Positions 12,901-25,612 of a stretch of 64,000 nucleotides of DNA are shown here, piece after piece. The stretch is from positions 5,344,001 to 5,408,000 of the forward strand of contig JAMPIT010000437.1 in NCBI GenBank assembly GCA_026261815.1, in the 5' to 3' direction. A program made the position numbers and the translations under genes. This stretch comes from Monarcha castaneiventris obscurior (taxonomy: Eukaryota; Chordata; Aves; Passeriformes; Monarchidae). Position 1 is the stretch's first letter. Every line of letters begins with the position of its first letter. Under the pieces are notes generated by a model. It worked only from the letters and a program-made list of their open reading frames with translations. It was not told where the DNA came from and did no database searches.

Positions 12901-15451
12901 AATAGGAAAGAAAAAGCTCTCACTGAAGACAAGTTATAAATACCTTACTGCCTCAGAAAAAAACCCAAAATCTTTGACCCTATTATCCTACATGATGTTA
13001 TTTGCAATTTTCATCATCTAGCTATGTGTAGCTACCTTCACTTTGCTGTAAGTCATATCTGACCGAATTATTTTTGCACCACCACTGATCCCCTTGCAAA
13101 ACCTTTAATCTATTGTATTTTTAATGTTTCAGCTGTACAATGGTACCTGTATTTTACACTGTACACTGCCCTAAGCCTTTGGTTGTCTTGTGATGGGAGA
13201 CTTCCTGGGGAGCCAGATTTGGCCCCATCCTTAGAAGCAAACAGAATTTAGGCTGCTCTGTCTTTGCCAGAATGCCAAACTTCCCAGGAAATGATCTGTC
13301 TGACTGTAAGCCAAGAGCTGGGGATAAATTGGGATTTTTATGCAATTTGTATCTCACTGCAGATCATTCCCACGCAGAAATAATCCTCTGAGTTCCCAAT
13401 ATTCTGTTTTTCAACCCAAGCAGGAAGACATTAAGAAATACTCTGCAGCTCAGCATCTGAGTCAGGTCTGTGCCCAGCCTTGGTGGGTCAGGAGCTCTGC
13501 ATTCCTGAGTTTTATGCAGCTGTAATTCAAGCCCAGAAAAAAAGGTGAATGAAAATTCTTTCAACATTTATGATAGAAGTAGCAGGACAAGTAGATAAAA
13601 TATTTCTAAATTCCCAGTTCACGGCATTTAATTACATATATTAAAATAGTTTTCTGAAGCTTAAATTAAGCACTTCTGTATACTGCAGGGCTTTGGAAGC
13701 AATAGATAATTTGACAGGGATTTCCATTGCAAATATTGCTCTCATTTTTCACACATTTCAGTTGCATAAAATTCCTCATTTTATGGGTTTTTTCGTGTGC
13801 AAATTAGTTTACATATATGGGTTCTAGCTCAAATATTATTCTGATCCTTCCTTGATGTAGTACCTCATGATATTTTTGAATCAGATGAGCAGGATCTGAT
13901 ATTTTAAGGTTGTAACAGCACTTTTTAATGGTCGAAAAGAATAATGTGAACAATGGATCTAGAGGAACAAAACTCTCTTGGCAGCAGTACTGGCAAGAGA
14001 GAGTCCTAAATTTTTTCTTCTATTTAATGTGTGATCCATGTGTAAATGCCTGCCTCAGCCAACCTAGAAAATACTCCAGTAAAAATGTTGCAATTTGCAT
14101 TACCTTCTAATGGAGAATATCTAGAAGACTGCATTGATTGATACCCTGATTTCTTATACCCCAGGATGTACTGGCAAATAAATATTATTTTGGCAAAAAC
14201 TGCATTTGAATACATTATTACATGAAAAACTGCTACATGAAGGTCTGTGGAAGGCCAGAGGAAATTATGTACATTGGTTAATATCCTTTGTTAAGCAAAG
14301 TATGAAAACTGCCTTCCAGCAAATATAAATGCTAGATACTTACATATTTGTAAAAGTATTTTGAATATATCTTGTGTTGTATATGTTGCAAGCTAAAAAT
14401 ATTTTTGAGAAAAGAAAGATTACTTATACACTTTAATTAAGAATTTGAAATATATCCTCCATGTTTCAGGGGTGTTATTGCTTCAGAAATAAATCTTACT
14501 GGCATTTTTCATTGTTCTGCAGTAATTTTTCACTATTTTTTTCAAGATCCTTATGAAGTAGAATGAAAGAGAGTTGAGCAGTCTTTTTCTGGGTGACTCG
14601 CTACGCATTCAAGAATTCTACTAATTTCATAAATAATTTTTGATGTGGTTTTTTTAGTCAGTTCTTGGATGTTTGTTTTTATGAAATCTCTTATTCATTA
14701 TAATTTGTTCACTTTCTCAAGGCTTTCCACCAGGATTTTTTTTGACGGATCTTAAATTGCCATAGGTATGCTGACAAATTTCTTTACTATTTATTTTATT
14801 ATTGAAGTCTTCAGTACAGAAGCACAAAATATTAAAAGAAAGAAGGCAGAGCACCATATATCTCCAAATCATTTCAAAAAGATAAGGCAAACATACCCTT
14901 AAGCTGTTTTGCTTACTCAGGTTCTAATATCCCACAAGTTTGCTAAGCACTTATTTGTATCCTATCACTGATTCCAACAGGAAACACACATTTTCTTCCC
15001 AAAATGTTTGTTCCCATCCCTACTTTTCAGTATAATTTATTGCACATTAATTGATTTGCTTCAATGACTGAAATTTTCCTTCCAGCTCCAGGTGAAAGCT
15101 GTGTCTCCACTGGAGATGGGTTTGCATTTCATCTGGGAGGTTTTACTAAAGCAGTGACATGGGGGGTGTCCTTCACTGAGCCCCCTGTGTGCTGTGGGGC
15201 CAAAGGCCACGTGCTTTCAGCTACCCAGGAACCATATTAATGACCCTGTGAAATGCACTCCTGAGCACCCTGGTGATATAATTACTCACTTCATTATTAC
15301 GTGCCTCTTGAAAAATGTTCTCTAAATATTTTCCTTTTGCCATTATATAGTCCTTAACTAGGATGGCTAAATTATGCTGGAGTGAAAGGGAAATGTTCAC
15401 ATTAAAAGGAATATTAACTTTCTTTCCACCATTTTTTTTCTGATCATTTAC

Positions 15452-15856
15452 CTCTCCTACGGGGAAAGACTGAGAGAATTGGGTTTGTTCAGCCTAGAAA
15501 AGAAAAGGCTTCAAAGTGACCTAATTGTGGCCTCCCAACACCTGAAGGAGCTACAAAAATGGAGAGAGACTTTTTACAAGGGCTTGGAAGGAGAGAACAA
15601 GGGGGAATGGCTTCAAACAGAGAGTAGGTTTATATCAGATATCAGGAAAAAATTCCCCCCTGTGAGAGTGGTGAGGCCCTGGCACCGGGTGCTCAGAGAA
15701 GCTGTGGCTGCCCCATCCCTGGAAGTGTCCAAGGCCAGGCTGGACGGGGCTTGGAGCAACCTGGGATAGTGGAAGGTGTCCCTGCCCCTGGCAGGGGATG
15801 GAGCTGGGTGATCTTTAAGGTCCCTTCCAACCCAAACCATTCCATGCTTCTATTAC
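15452..15856 (+). mobile_element. CR1 LINE, 3'-terminal fragment
   Basis: CR1 is a non-LTR retrotransposon of birds and other sauropsids, usually truncated at the 5' end. This fragment begins in the part coding for the end of ORF2 (ctgagagaattgggtttgtt, cagcctagaaaagaaaaggc) and runs through gctgtggctgccccatccct and ggatagtggaaggtgtccct to the CR1 3' end (ggtcccttccaacccaaacc, then a decayed attctatgattct-like tail). An open frame of 96 residues (15479-15769) is the degraded ORF2 C-terminal tail, with SDIRKKFPPVRVVRPWHRVL and APSLEVSKARLDGAWSNLG near its end. There is no complete endonuclease or reverse transcriptase, so it cannot move by itself. Confidence 0.93.
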
Positions 15857-17694
15857 TTAAAATTTTCCCTTTTGATACTTCATGGGCTTGCACATCCTGT
15901 GTGTTCAAAGCTTAAAGCCCCTTTCACCACTGAGTTTCTCCTGTTGTTGTAACTGATAGCTGTTTGGATGCACATTGCTTGGATTTTGATCATCATTAGG
16001 GTCTTGAATTACTGTTAAAGATAACCTAAAATGGAGATGTACTCACTATTTCATTTATTTTCTTTCTGAGAACAAAGAAATCACTCAGTAACTACCTTGC
16101 TAGCATAGAGCTTTTCCAGTGTGGGTTCCCTCCAGCTGAACATATGCTTTAAAAATGTTATTGACAAATACAAGATATTACCTGCATTTTCCAGCAACCA
16201 CAAAATTCAACATCTGTGGTAGTTCCTGAATTTCATCTTTGCAGTTTTATCTAAGGCAGATTCTATAGAAGTAATGATCACAATTTCAAATTTAAGGTTC
16301 CATTCTTAAATGGATTTGAAACAATGCACACATTTCTTTTCCCCTCATAAGCACATAATGTTGCTTTTTTATCCTTTGAAAGTTCTATATAGTTGTTGGC
16401 TGGTTTCTTTTTATAAATATTTCATAAGTAGTGTTTTGATCTCTGGTTCAAATTCAGTCATGGCAGCAGATGTTCTTGTTGATAGGTTTCTTTTGCGAGT
16501 ACTGTGTACAAACAAATTTACAAACAGGAGTATATTCAGTAGGTGTAGTGGAGCTGATAATATTGAAAAAGTATTATGAAGAATAAATTTACAGTTTCAA
16601 GCTTCTTTTTTCCTTGAGACATACAATATATGAACAAAAATATCATTGCTTGGCTAGAGTGCATCGGAGGTGCAGCTGAGGGTTAGAAAAAAAGTCTGAA
16701 TAATCTTAAAAACATTGAAAAAAGCCCTTCTCTTGCAGACAACATCATCTTGCAACGAGATCCAGTTCCAGGCTGTCACAGAGCAGCTCCTCTTGCAAGG
16801 TGGTGGTGAGCAGCTGTCATTAGGAACCATCAACTTTGCTAGAACCTGATCTATTTTTACCAGGAACACGCACAAACAGGAAATATATATATATTTTTTT
16901 TTTTTTTTAGTATGTGCTTGTATCAACAAGGTTTTGCATCTGTAGAACAGCCTGGTGCAGTGTCTCTGAAAGAGGAGCAGGTTTTGTTTCTGCTGCCTTG
17001 AGCACCAAAGAAAACTGGGTCCATGTGTTTGTTTCTCTCTCTTACTCCCATTCTTCTAAGCACTCTGTGGCTCACTCCTGAAGTCTGCAGTGCTCCAGAA
17101 TGACTCTGAATGAATTCTGGGTATTGCATTCATAGTATGTGAGTCTTCTGCTTTTATATTGTTCCTTTACAGTACTCCAACAAAATAATTTTGAAAAATG
17201 AGCCCAAGAGGGTTTATTTCCCATTAATGACTGAATGCTGGCATTTGGATGATGGAAATAGGTAAGTTCCTTTGTGTGACTGTACAGAGGAGAGCTTTTG
17301 TCATGAGATTGTGCTTTTCATTTACATGAGCTCTTAGACTTCTGCTGCTAAAACTTTTTTAGTCCTTTAAAAGCTTTTCCCATCACATCCTCTGTAGCTT
17401 CTCAGTGTTTCCTCCCAGGAGATCTGTATGATTTAGGTAAAGATAATCGATCTCACTGAAAGAAACAAAATTACTTGGGACGATCAATGTGTGGTAACAG
17501 TTACTTGTTGTTAAAGTCATCCTGCAAAGTTGCAGAGCCCAGCAGAAGCATATTCAGAATGTGCTTCTTAACTTCTCCCTGCCAAGCGAGCAATATGCAA
17601 AAAGCCAAAGGAAATTAAACTTGTGAAGGGGTCTGGCTTTCACTAGCTTCAATGGGAGTTTATAGAGAATGAGGAAGATTTAACACAAAAAACT
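15857..17694 (+). other. NLGN1: Intron segment without genes
   Basis: AT-rich unique sequence between two CR1 copies. It contains an (AT)n stretch joined to a 15-base T run (16882-16908). I see no exon, RNA gene or recognisable repeat. Confidence 0.7.
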
Positions 17695-17958
17695 CAGACT
17701 CTTGTTGGCATCAAGCAAAAGTACAAGTGGAAGTGGGCACAAAGTAGAGAGGAAAGTCCAGAAATAAAACGTTTTTTTATTCCGAGGGTGGTGAGGTGCT
17801 GGATCAGGTTGCCCAGAGAGGCTGGGGAGTCTCAAGTGCATGGAGTTATTCAAACCCCACCTGGACACGAGCCTGAGTAACCTGTTGTAGCTGACCCTGG
17901 TCCAGCAGGAGGTGGTGACCTGAAGTCTCCAGAGGTCCCAGCTACCTCAAGGCAGAGC
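17695..17958 (+). mobile_element. CR1 LINE, 3'-terminal fragment (diverged)
   Basis: The sequence follows a CR1 subfamily 3' region in order: gcatcaagcaaaagtacaag, gagggtggtgaggtgctgga, caggttgcccagagaggctg, ccccacctggacacgagcct, gagtaacctgttgtagctga, and the 3' end tctccagaggtcccagctac. The final short tail repeat is not preserved. It is more diverged than the 15.45 kb copy and appears to belong to a different CR1 subfamily. Confidence 0.85.
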
Positions 17959-20131
17959 AGTGGCTCCCGAGTACTGTGAGGAGGCAGATTATTTATTCTC
18001 TAGACATCTACCTGGTGTTTTAACTCCTGATTATCTTTGTAAACCTTCTCTCTGCATAGTTTGTGCTCTCCTGACAACGAATTAGCCCATTATAGATGTC
18101 TTAGGCAATAAATAGGCTTTTCTGCAAAGCAGTAACCCCACTACTACCATTTTTTGACACCACCAGATGTATCAGCTACTCACATGTGCTATGGTTTCAG
18201 CCTGTGGCTCATGGGCACAGGGAGGATGCTTATTCTGCCATCCCAATAGAGCAAACTGGCTCTGTTTTGACAGCCTGGCAGTGAGAGATAATGATCTGTC
18301 TCCTGAAAACTTAACCAGGCTTATGTCCAGAGCAGAGATGCAGAACCTTTTTCACACCTAAGCCTTTCCAGGTCTTTTGGTAAACCCTGCATTTACTGTA
18401 GCATTACCCAGGAATTGAACAGGGGGGTGGAGGTGGATGAGAATCAAATGGTCACAGGTTAGATCAAGTGAAGTCTTATGCTGTAGCTCTCTCAGCTGGA
18501 ATTTGGGTTTTTGGGAATGGAGCTCCTGATTTTAAGGAATCCTAAAGATTGCCTACAAGTTACAAGATAGTGGAAGACTGCTTTTTGCCTCCCTTTTTTG
18601 CCTGTTTTTCCTCTTAGGAAAGGATCCAGTGTAAGCTGGATGTTGGATTGTTCTAATTTGGTGACATTTATTTAGGTTCAGCCCCCAACCACTGGCATCC
18701 TGAGTTTTTTTCCTTTGTTTTTTTCATGCCAGAGTGTTTCCTCTGTGCTGTCACTCATCTCACTGTTCCTTTTCCAGACAATTTAGCAATTCCTGAGGAC
18801 ATATTTTTTCACATCTCTTGACACGTATTGAAAAATCACAAGTTGATAAAGACCAATTTCTTAACTAAAATCTGCCTGTGCTACAGATGAACACATCGCT
18901 TAGGGTACATTAGTGAAATTCTAAAACCTTACATTTTGGAAGCTGATCATACACTAAAAGCAGCAAAAAGGAAAAAAAAATAAATTGCCAATTACAGCTA
19001 ATAGCTTTCTGCAATTGACATGAATAAAGCAGATTGAAGGTACTTTTAAAAGCAGCTTCTCAGTAAATCCAAGTAGTGAAATGTGTTGGAATGAAGCAGT
19101 TGCAAAAAGGAGGTTAAATATCCTGTGCTTAAAAATTTGCAGAACCTAGAAATCTGTTTTAGAGACATCTTTGGGGATTTCTCTGTAAGAATACAACTGA
19201 TAAATGGGTTTGTTTTCCCTTGAGAGTGTTTACATATATCGGATATTATTTGCTGCATCTCCTTAAAAATTATTTTCCACCCAAAATTTTTAATTTTAAA
19301 AGACTACAAAAAAATATAACCCCATGTTAGTGATAAACCTTATTATTTCATTAAGTGTTTTCAATATTATCAACACTTTAACATCAATATTTCTGTGGTG
19401 ACTCAAACAAGTTGAAGTACTTTTTCTGAAAGCTGAAAATGTATTTTGTATATTAAGTCACTCGTTTTTCAGAAGGAATATTATAGTAGTTTTAAAGGTG
19501 GAAGAGTTTCAAGAAGAGCAAAGAGCTTGTTATACTATGATAAGTAAAGAAGTAAAGATAACTCACCGAAACAGGGCTTTCTGAACATTTTATATATATA
19601 TATTTCTTAGCACTGTGTAAAGCACAGATGAAAGGTTAAGAGAGTAATAAACAAAGCTGGAATGTGATTTTGATGGGTAAGCTGCACTTTGATCTTCAGA
19701 CTATAAAACACTGCTACCTGGGTCAGATCTAACACTCAGCAGGACAAACAATCACTTGTTCGCTGCACTATAAATTCACAATTCCTTTTTCTATGCCATG
19801 CTAGCAAACATTCTGTGGCACTAAAGGAAGGAAAGGGAGAATGTAGGAGTTTTAGCAATTTGTGTAATTTAAAGCAACTTTAAACGTGTGCTAAAGTTTT
19901 CTTTAAAGTTCTCTGATCTTTAGCAAATAGCACTATAGGAATAGATTTGCAGCAAATACTGAGCAACTCTAAAGATCTTGAAAATACTAATATATGAATT
20001 TACTTAAAACCAGGGATGAAATTGTAGGTTGTGTGATATCTTAAAAAAGAAAAAAGTCAGTGCTGCTTTTATTTCATTTAGACAAGACTGTATTTCCTAC
20101 TGCACCAAAATGTTCTGCCTTGTGATTCCAC
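17959..20131 (+). other. NLGN1: Intron segment without genes
   Basis: AT-rich unique sequence with a short (TA)n run near 19591-19604. I see no coding exon, RNA gene or recognisable transposon. Confidence 0.7.
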
Positions 20132-20206
20132 AGAAACAGAATATCCTGAGTTGGAAGGAACCCACAAGGATCATTGAGCTCCAGCTCCTGGTCCTGCTCA
20201 GAACAG
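20132..20206 (-). mobile_element. CR1 3'-end fragment, minus orientation
   Basis: On the + strand it reads agaatatcctgagttggaag, gaacccacaaggatcattga, gctccagctcctggtcctgc. This is the reverse complement of a widespread avian CR1 subfamily 3' end, so the element's 3' terminus is at the low coordinate. Homology fades after about 20206. It is a very short, old or truncated piece. Confidence 0.8.
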
Positions 20207-20365
20207 TCCTATTTTCTATTTTCTCCTGCTCACTCATTCCTTCAGGAAGATGTCTACTTCTTTCTAAGTTTCTTGGTTTCAGTGGTATTTTCCAAGCACA
20301 ATTACCTGTGTTCTCAGATCTGAAGCTGTGCCATTTCCATCCGCGGGCCTGTTCAAAGAGCTGGA

Positions 20366-20478
20366 GCTGTGGCACTTGGGGATGTGGTTGAGTGGTGAAC
20401 ACAGCAGGGCTGCGTTTATGGCTGGACCTGATGACCCTGGAGGTGTTTTCCAACCTTAATGATTCTGTGATTTGCACA
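20366..20478 (+). mobile_element. CR1 3'-end fragment (CR1-J/X-like), plus orientation
   Basis: It carries ctgtggcacttggggatgtg, gttgagtggtgaacacagca, ggacctgatgaccctggagg and the 3' end ttttccaaccttaatgattc tgtga. This matches the subfamily with the gtggcacttggggacatggt signature also seen at 48.5 kb. The subfamily letter is from memory and is provisional. Confidence 0.85.
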
Positions 20479-23400
20479 CTGTTCCATGGTTTCACATCAG
20501 CCTGAAGAAGAGGGCAGTCTGAGATAAAAGAGAGGCTGTCTCAGGAGCATGATAGACAGAAAGAGTACAGGAGGAAATCTAGACCCTTTAAAAAACCAGG
20601 GGTTTGATGTTTCCTTCCTTTTGGTGTGCCTGCTCTTTGTTGCTAAAATAGGTTTTTTGGGTTTATAACCACCATGATTTCTGTTGGTCCTGATTAACTA
20701 TGAGTAGTTCTGCTAATTGAGTTAGGTTGCTTACATGGATAAAATTAACATGGAATAGATTTTTATTGAGTCTGAGTCATGGAGAACACAATAAAGAAAA
20801 TAGTGAAGGTTTACTCTTAAGGAAACTGGAAAAATAAATATCTTCCCCTTGGAATCTCAGTGCAGGAAAAAGTGTGATTTCCACTTGACGAATATTAGTT
20901 TATGTATCGATTTTAAAATAAATATTAGTAATTCTAAAGACACTTATTGTTCTTGATTATCTTAGTAAAGCCATTTTGGCATTTTACTGGATCGCAATAA
21001 TAAAAATTGTCTGGTTTTAAATAAACAAAACCCAACTATTGAAAACAACTTTTTTTTCCAATGAAAACTTCCCCCACACTGACCTTTTTATGTACAAGAT
21101 AGTCACACTATTATTACATACTGTGAATCGGGTTATCATAAATGCATAGATTGTGCTTAAAAGTGAGACCATATCTTTTAATTATGTCCTTGATTCTAGC
21201 AAATTTCAGGCAATAAAAATCTCATTAATTTTAATAGTGTTGGATCAAGCCCTGTATTTATAATGTGATGTAATTGTCCACTGCATTCCTGACATCTGGC
21301 AATAAAAGTCTGGATCATAAAGAGAGCACTAGATTATATTTATTGGTGCAGGACTAGCCATCAGGCAATGGTTAGTCAGGAACAAAAAGCTATTCAGAGG
21401 ATTCCTTCATCAGTGATTAGGAAATCAAGTCAGAATATACATTTATTTATATTTATTCAAAAGTTATATTGCTCCTGTCAGAAAGATATCAATGTTAAGT
21501 AGATACAAGCTGTTGTCCCTGACAGAAAAATTCCATTTCAGTCTGGTAGAGGTTGAAGGATTTACATATTTATTCCTTTTTTTTTTTATTCTCTCCAGAG
21601 ATTTCCACCACTGAAAATATGGCTAGCAGGAAAAACTGACATGCCATAAGTTTGAGCTGGCATTTTGTATCACAATGCTGGGATCTGCCTTTCTGGCTTG
21701 ATTTGTCTGGTTAAAAAAAAAAGATTTTTAGTGTCCTTTACAATTATTTCCCAGCAGAAGAGACAATACTGGAAATACCCAGAGTACTAAAACTTCTCTG
21801 GATTACACAAATGCCACTGCATGCTATTTATCTGTTTGTTAATTATACCTGACTAATTAATTAATGGCTTTCTCTTTGATTCATTACAGAGAGATTGATG
21901 GGGCTTACGACTCTGAGACTTCCAATACTGTAGCTATGTACAGCCCAAATATTTGGTTTCTGAGATGCAACAGGGAGATTAAGATAACTTATCTCATCCC
22001 ACACTTTCATCTCGACAGCGTTTGTTTTGTCTCTCAGCCAGGGAACATTGGCCTGGCTGCTGCCTGTGCACAGCTGAGGGGAACCCAGGAGGGGAAGGAT
22101 TATTACCCACTTCTCTCTTGTTTTACACCAAAGAGCAGGTAGTGGTGGCATTTCCCTTCCCTTCATCCTCCAGCCAGTACAAGGCACTTTACACCTGTGA
22201 GTGCATAACACTTAAAGTTGTTGTAGCACCACACACCCTCAGAGACTCCATTCCAGGGCTTCTTGTCAAGGAGCTCGAGTGCTCTCTTGAATTGTGTGAC
22301 ACGCAGGGAAGTTAATAAAGGACCTGTGTCAATCTGAAAGCCAGAGTTTACTGTATCCTTACATCTTGAGTAGTAATAGAAGAGAGACCAAAAGTCTGGC
22401 ATTGTGATCCATTTGGTTTTTAGGAAGCCTAAACTTTTGTTCTTCACTTAAAAAAACTACATCAAATATGACATGGTCATGTATTCTCCCCCCTCCCCTG
22501 AATAGCTCATCAAAGTCTTTAAAAAGAAAATAATGATGGTTGAAAAAAGTGACTTGATAAATTATTTAAGCAATTCAACCTGTTGTAAGTTTTTATGGGA
22601 CTAACCATTTTTTGCTACTTTTCAGACTCTAGATTTGCATCTGATTTGTATTAACAGAAAGTGGAAAAAGCAAATCTGCAATTGAGTAGTTTTTCAAGGG
22701 AGTCCTGCTGCTGTACAGCTTTTGGTAAAATTTTCAGAAACTGCCTATGCCGATATTTCTATTTTTGTTTTAGAGAATAATTAAATTGTAGTGCATAAGG
22801 CTATCTGGAATTCTATCAGTAAAATAAGTGGCCAAAGTGATATGTGTCATTGCATGAGTGATGGAGCAGAGGACATAGAACAGTGATATTGGAATTATTC
22901 TTCAAATTAGCTTAGAGTCATTGCTGTTGTTGAGCTATGTGGTTCCTAGAGCCTGTTAGAGAGACAGAGGGAGGTGAATGTAACAAGGCTGTGTACACAC
23001 AACACTGAATGGCAGATGTGGTTTGATGTCACTGGTTTTGGTTTGAAGTCACTGTTTTTAGTTTGAAAGTGTGGTATTTCTCCCAATACCTCTTTTTCTT
23101 CCTCTCATCTCAACCATTTTTAGTTCTCCTTTTTGATCATAGAAGCAGATCCGTATCTGAGAAGAAAGGTTCTTCCACCCCCATCAGCATCAGTTCAGTA
23201 AATCTAGGTGTCATCTGCCTAACAGCCTAATGAGCAGTAATAACTCATAATGACCATAATGAGCACTAACAGCTGAACATGTCAAATACACTGGAAAAAA
23301 GAATAGTTCCCTGTGGGACTCCAGCCTCCTCAAAGTGGAGGTACAAAGTGCTCCTGCAGATAGCTGTGAACTACTGAACTGCAGTGCAACCACAGGTTGC

Positions 23401-23564
23401 TCCAAAAAATCATTTCTAAAGGGAGACGGCTTTTGTTGACATTTTTTGACATTATATTCCTGATAAAGTTAGATTTCTCAGAGGACGTTGAAACAAAACA
23501 GGTGCTTCAGTTTCTAACCAAACCTGAAGGACAAGTTCTTTTCATCAGGGCAAAACCACAGTGC

Positions 23565-23601
23565 AGATCTCACACTGGGCACAGTGTGAGATCTCACACT
23601 G
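23565..23601. repeat. Perfect 13-bp inverted repeat overlapping a direct repeat
   Basis: The arms agatctcacactg (23565-23577) and cagtgtgagatct (23582-23594) are exact reverse complements around the 4-base loop ggca. The first arm recurs exactly at 23589-23601, overlapping the second arm through the palindrome agatct. The unit order is therefore A, A', A. No coding function is implied. Confidence 0.95.
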
Positions 23602-23891
23602 AGTTGGTTTCTGGTAAAGGTGGGGCCAAATTTTGTGAGAGCAGCTGGGGCATTTAAGGTAAGATGTGACCCAAAATATTATTTGTTTATTCTATGTCTA
23701 GGGCACACAGGCAGTAACTGCAATCAGGTAGGCTGCATGCCATTCCCACTAGCGTTTGCAGCTACAGATGTCCCAAATTAATTTACTTGATTTATCTCAC
23801 ACAAAAGTTTGTTGATGTTGCAATTCTCACATTTTAGGTCTCTGAGAGTATTCTGACATTTTGTATGAGGTTTTTTTGTTGGCTTTTTGGG

Positions 23892-23912
23892 TTTTTTTTT
23901 TTTTTTTTTTTT
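23892..23912 (+). repeat. 21-base T run
   Basis: Uninterrupted poly-T, preceded by a G/T-rich stretch from about 23868. The flanks show no recognisable retrocopy. Confidence 0.9.
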
Positions 23913-24448
23913 GCTTGATTTTGCTGATGCATCACAGGAAAATATTTCTACATTTACCTGGAAAATTTAACTGTTACAGATATCATCATGCTTCCCTAGA
24001 TACTGGCTGATGCTCTGTGCAGGAAACAGTAACAGTAGCACTATTTTCTTGTAAAATGATCTTTTAAACCTCTGTAAAAATTCAGTTATATTTTGATCCA
24101 TTCTATTCTAATCTTTATGTGTGAAAATTTATATATGAGAGTATGGAAAAAAAAATTAAGTACCCAGGTTTCAGTCCCGTGATAAACAGTGAGAGAAACT
24201 GTAGGAAACAATGGGATGTGCTATCACGTGTATCTTCAAGCAGATTTTGGGCATCAAAGATGTTACTGAAATAAGGCTGTTGCCCAAAATTGATGCAATG
24301 TTCTTCAGCTGAAGTACTCATAAAGTTTTTAAGTGCATGCATATTTTTCTCAGTAAGTGGTCCAGTTTGCTTCACCTCAGCTAATTGCAGTCCTGTGGAT
24401 ACGTTTGCCTGAGAATCTAAGAGTATCAACATTCATCAAACAACAAGA

Positions 24449-24475
24449 AAACATAAGGAAACATAAGGAAATATA
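24449..24475 (+). repeat. Short 10-base tandem repeat
   Basis: Two exact units of acataaggaa (24451-24470) are followed by a decayed third (atataaaaaa). This is a mini-array too short to classify further. Confidence 0.8.
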
Positions 24476-25143
24476 AAAAATTGTTGCTTTACTGATCAGC
24501 AAGAAAAGCAAGCCCAAATGCCATAATCTTCTGAACAGCAGCATCACTGTGATGTGATACTAAATACAGTCAGCTAAATATACCCCGAGCACAGCAACTG
24601 ACTGCACTGGGTTTGGAAAACATCTTTCATGAAACCTGTGTAGGTGGAGGCTTTTTCAAGGAATGCCAGTCTATTGTTTCTGTACTGGGAAAAATTATGG
24701 CTGATCTCATAACCTTTTTTTTGTTATTGTTTGGGTGGTATGTAAAAGAAGAAATCAGAAACTTCTCTAAATGCTAGGACAGAAAGTTCTCTGAATACGG
24801 AGAATTATTTTCTATAGAATAACCACTGTATGTGCAATGTTACACTTAATTAGATCAGTCGGATAAACAGTCCTTTAAGGAAGATAGTGACAGAAAATAT
24901 CTCTGTCCTTGAATATCAGGGTTTATATATTAATATGTGTGCATTCACTCAAGCACACATATCTGTGACAGTTCCTACGTAGCAACACTTGGGATGCACT
25001 TGATGTGTCACACCATTTTATGAAACACATTTAATCTTCACTATTTTCTTGTAAAATAAATATGACACTTCCATCCCAGGAGAGATACAAGAAACAAAAC
25101 TTTCCAAAAGTCCAGCCCTGAGTCCACGAGAAGCAAAAACAGC

Positions 25144-25612
25144 AATCATGGAATGACAGATGGTTTGGGTTAAAAAGAATCTTAAATATCATCTGGTAAC
25201 AACTCCCCTGCTGTGGGCAGGGACACCTTCCACTATCCCAGGTTACTCAGACCCCCACCCAGCCTGATTTTGAACACTTCCAGGGATGGGGCAGCCACAG
25301 CTTCCCTGGGCAACCTGTGCCAGTGCCTCACCACCCTCAAAGGAATGAATTTCTTCCTAAAATCCAATCTAAACCAGCTCTCCTCCAGCTTAAGGCCATT
25401 GCCCCTTGTCCTGTCACTCCACACCCTTGCCCAAAGCCCCTCTGCACCTCTCTTGTAGCCACTTTAGGCACTGGAAGGGGCTCCAAGGTCTCCCTGGAGC
25501 CTTCTCCAGGCTGAATAACCCCAACTCAATCTGTCTTTATAGGTGAGGTGCTCCAGCCCTGAGATCAACTGAGTGGCTTTCCCCTGGATTCATTCCAACA
25601 GGTCAATCCCAG
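25144..25612 (-). mobile_element. CR1 LINE, 3'-terminal fragment, minus orientation
   Basis: On the + strand it starts with the reverse-complement CR1 3' end (aatcatggaatgacagatgg, tttgggttaaaaagaatctt), then gggcagggacaccttccact, ccagggatggggcagccaca, and ends in ctggattcattccaacaggt. Read on the minus strand, 25424-25233 codes for a degraded ORF2 C-terminus: [19 protein letters not shown], then [20 protein letters not shown] and [15 protein letters not shown]1-like similarity may continue weakly to about 25690. It is the longest CR1 copy in the window and is truncated at its 5' end. It has the same subfamily feel as the 15.45 kb copy but the opposite orientation. Confidence 0.94.

Larger units (their letters stand above)
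5797..15451 (+). other. NLGN1: NLGN1 downstream intron, first part: no genes seen
   Basis: AT-rich intron without a recognisable interspersed repeat. It holds a TTTTG-type tract (6041-6075), a 15-base A run (7794-7808), a CCAAA pentanucleotide tract (about 8681-8715) and a 24-base T run (9909-9932). The longest open frames (10281-10730 + and two overlapping minus frames) have no protein features that I recognise. They lie over one another in several frames, which points to chance. Confidence 0.75.
20479..25143 (+). other. NLGN1: Intron segment without genes
   Basis: AT-rich intron. It holds the hairpin and direct repeat at 23565-23601, a 21-base T run at 23892-23912, and a 10-base tandem repeat (acataaggaa) at 24451-24470 with partial units on both sides. 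A minus-strand frame at 24115-24432 has protein-like composition but no family that I know (see findings). Confidence 0.7.

Noticed and set aside
20029..20495. A 120-codon + frame and a 132-codon - frame
   Set aside because: Both run across the two CR1 3' fragments and do not match the ORF2 reading frame, so they are repeat-derived artefacts.
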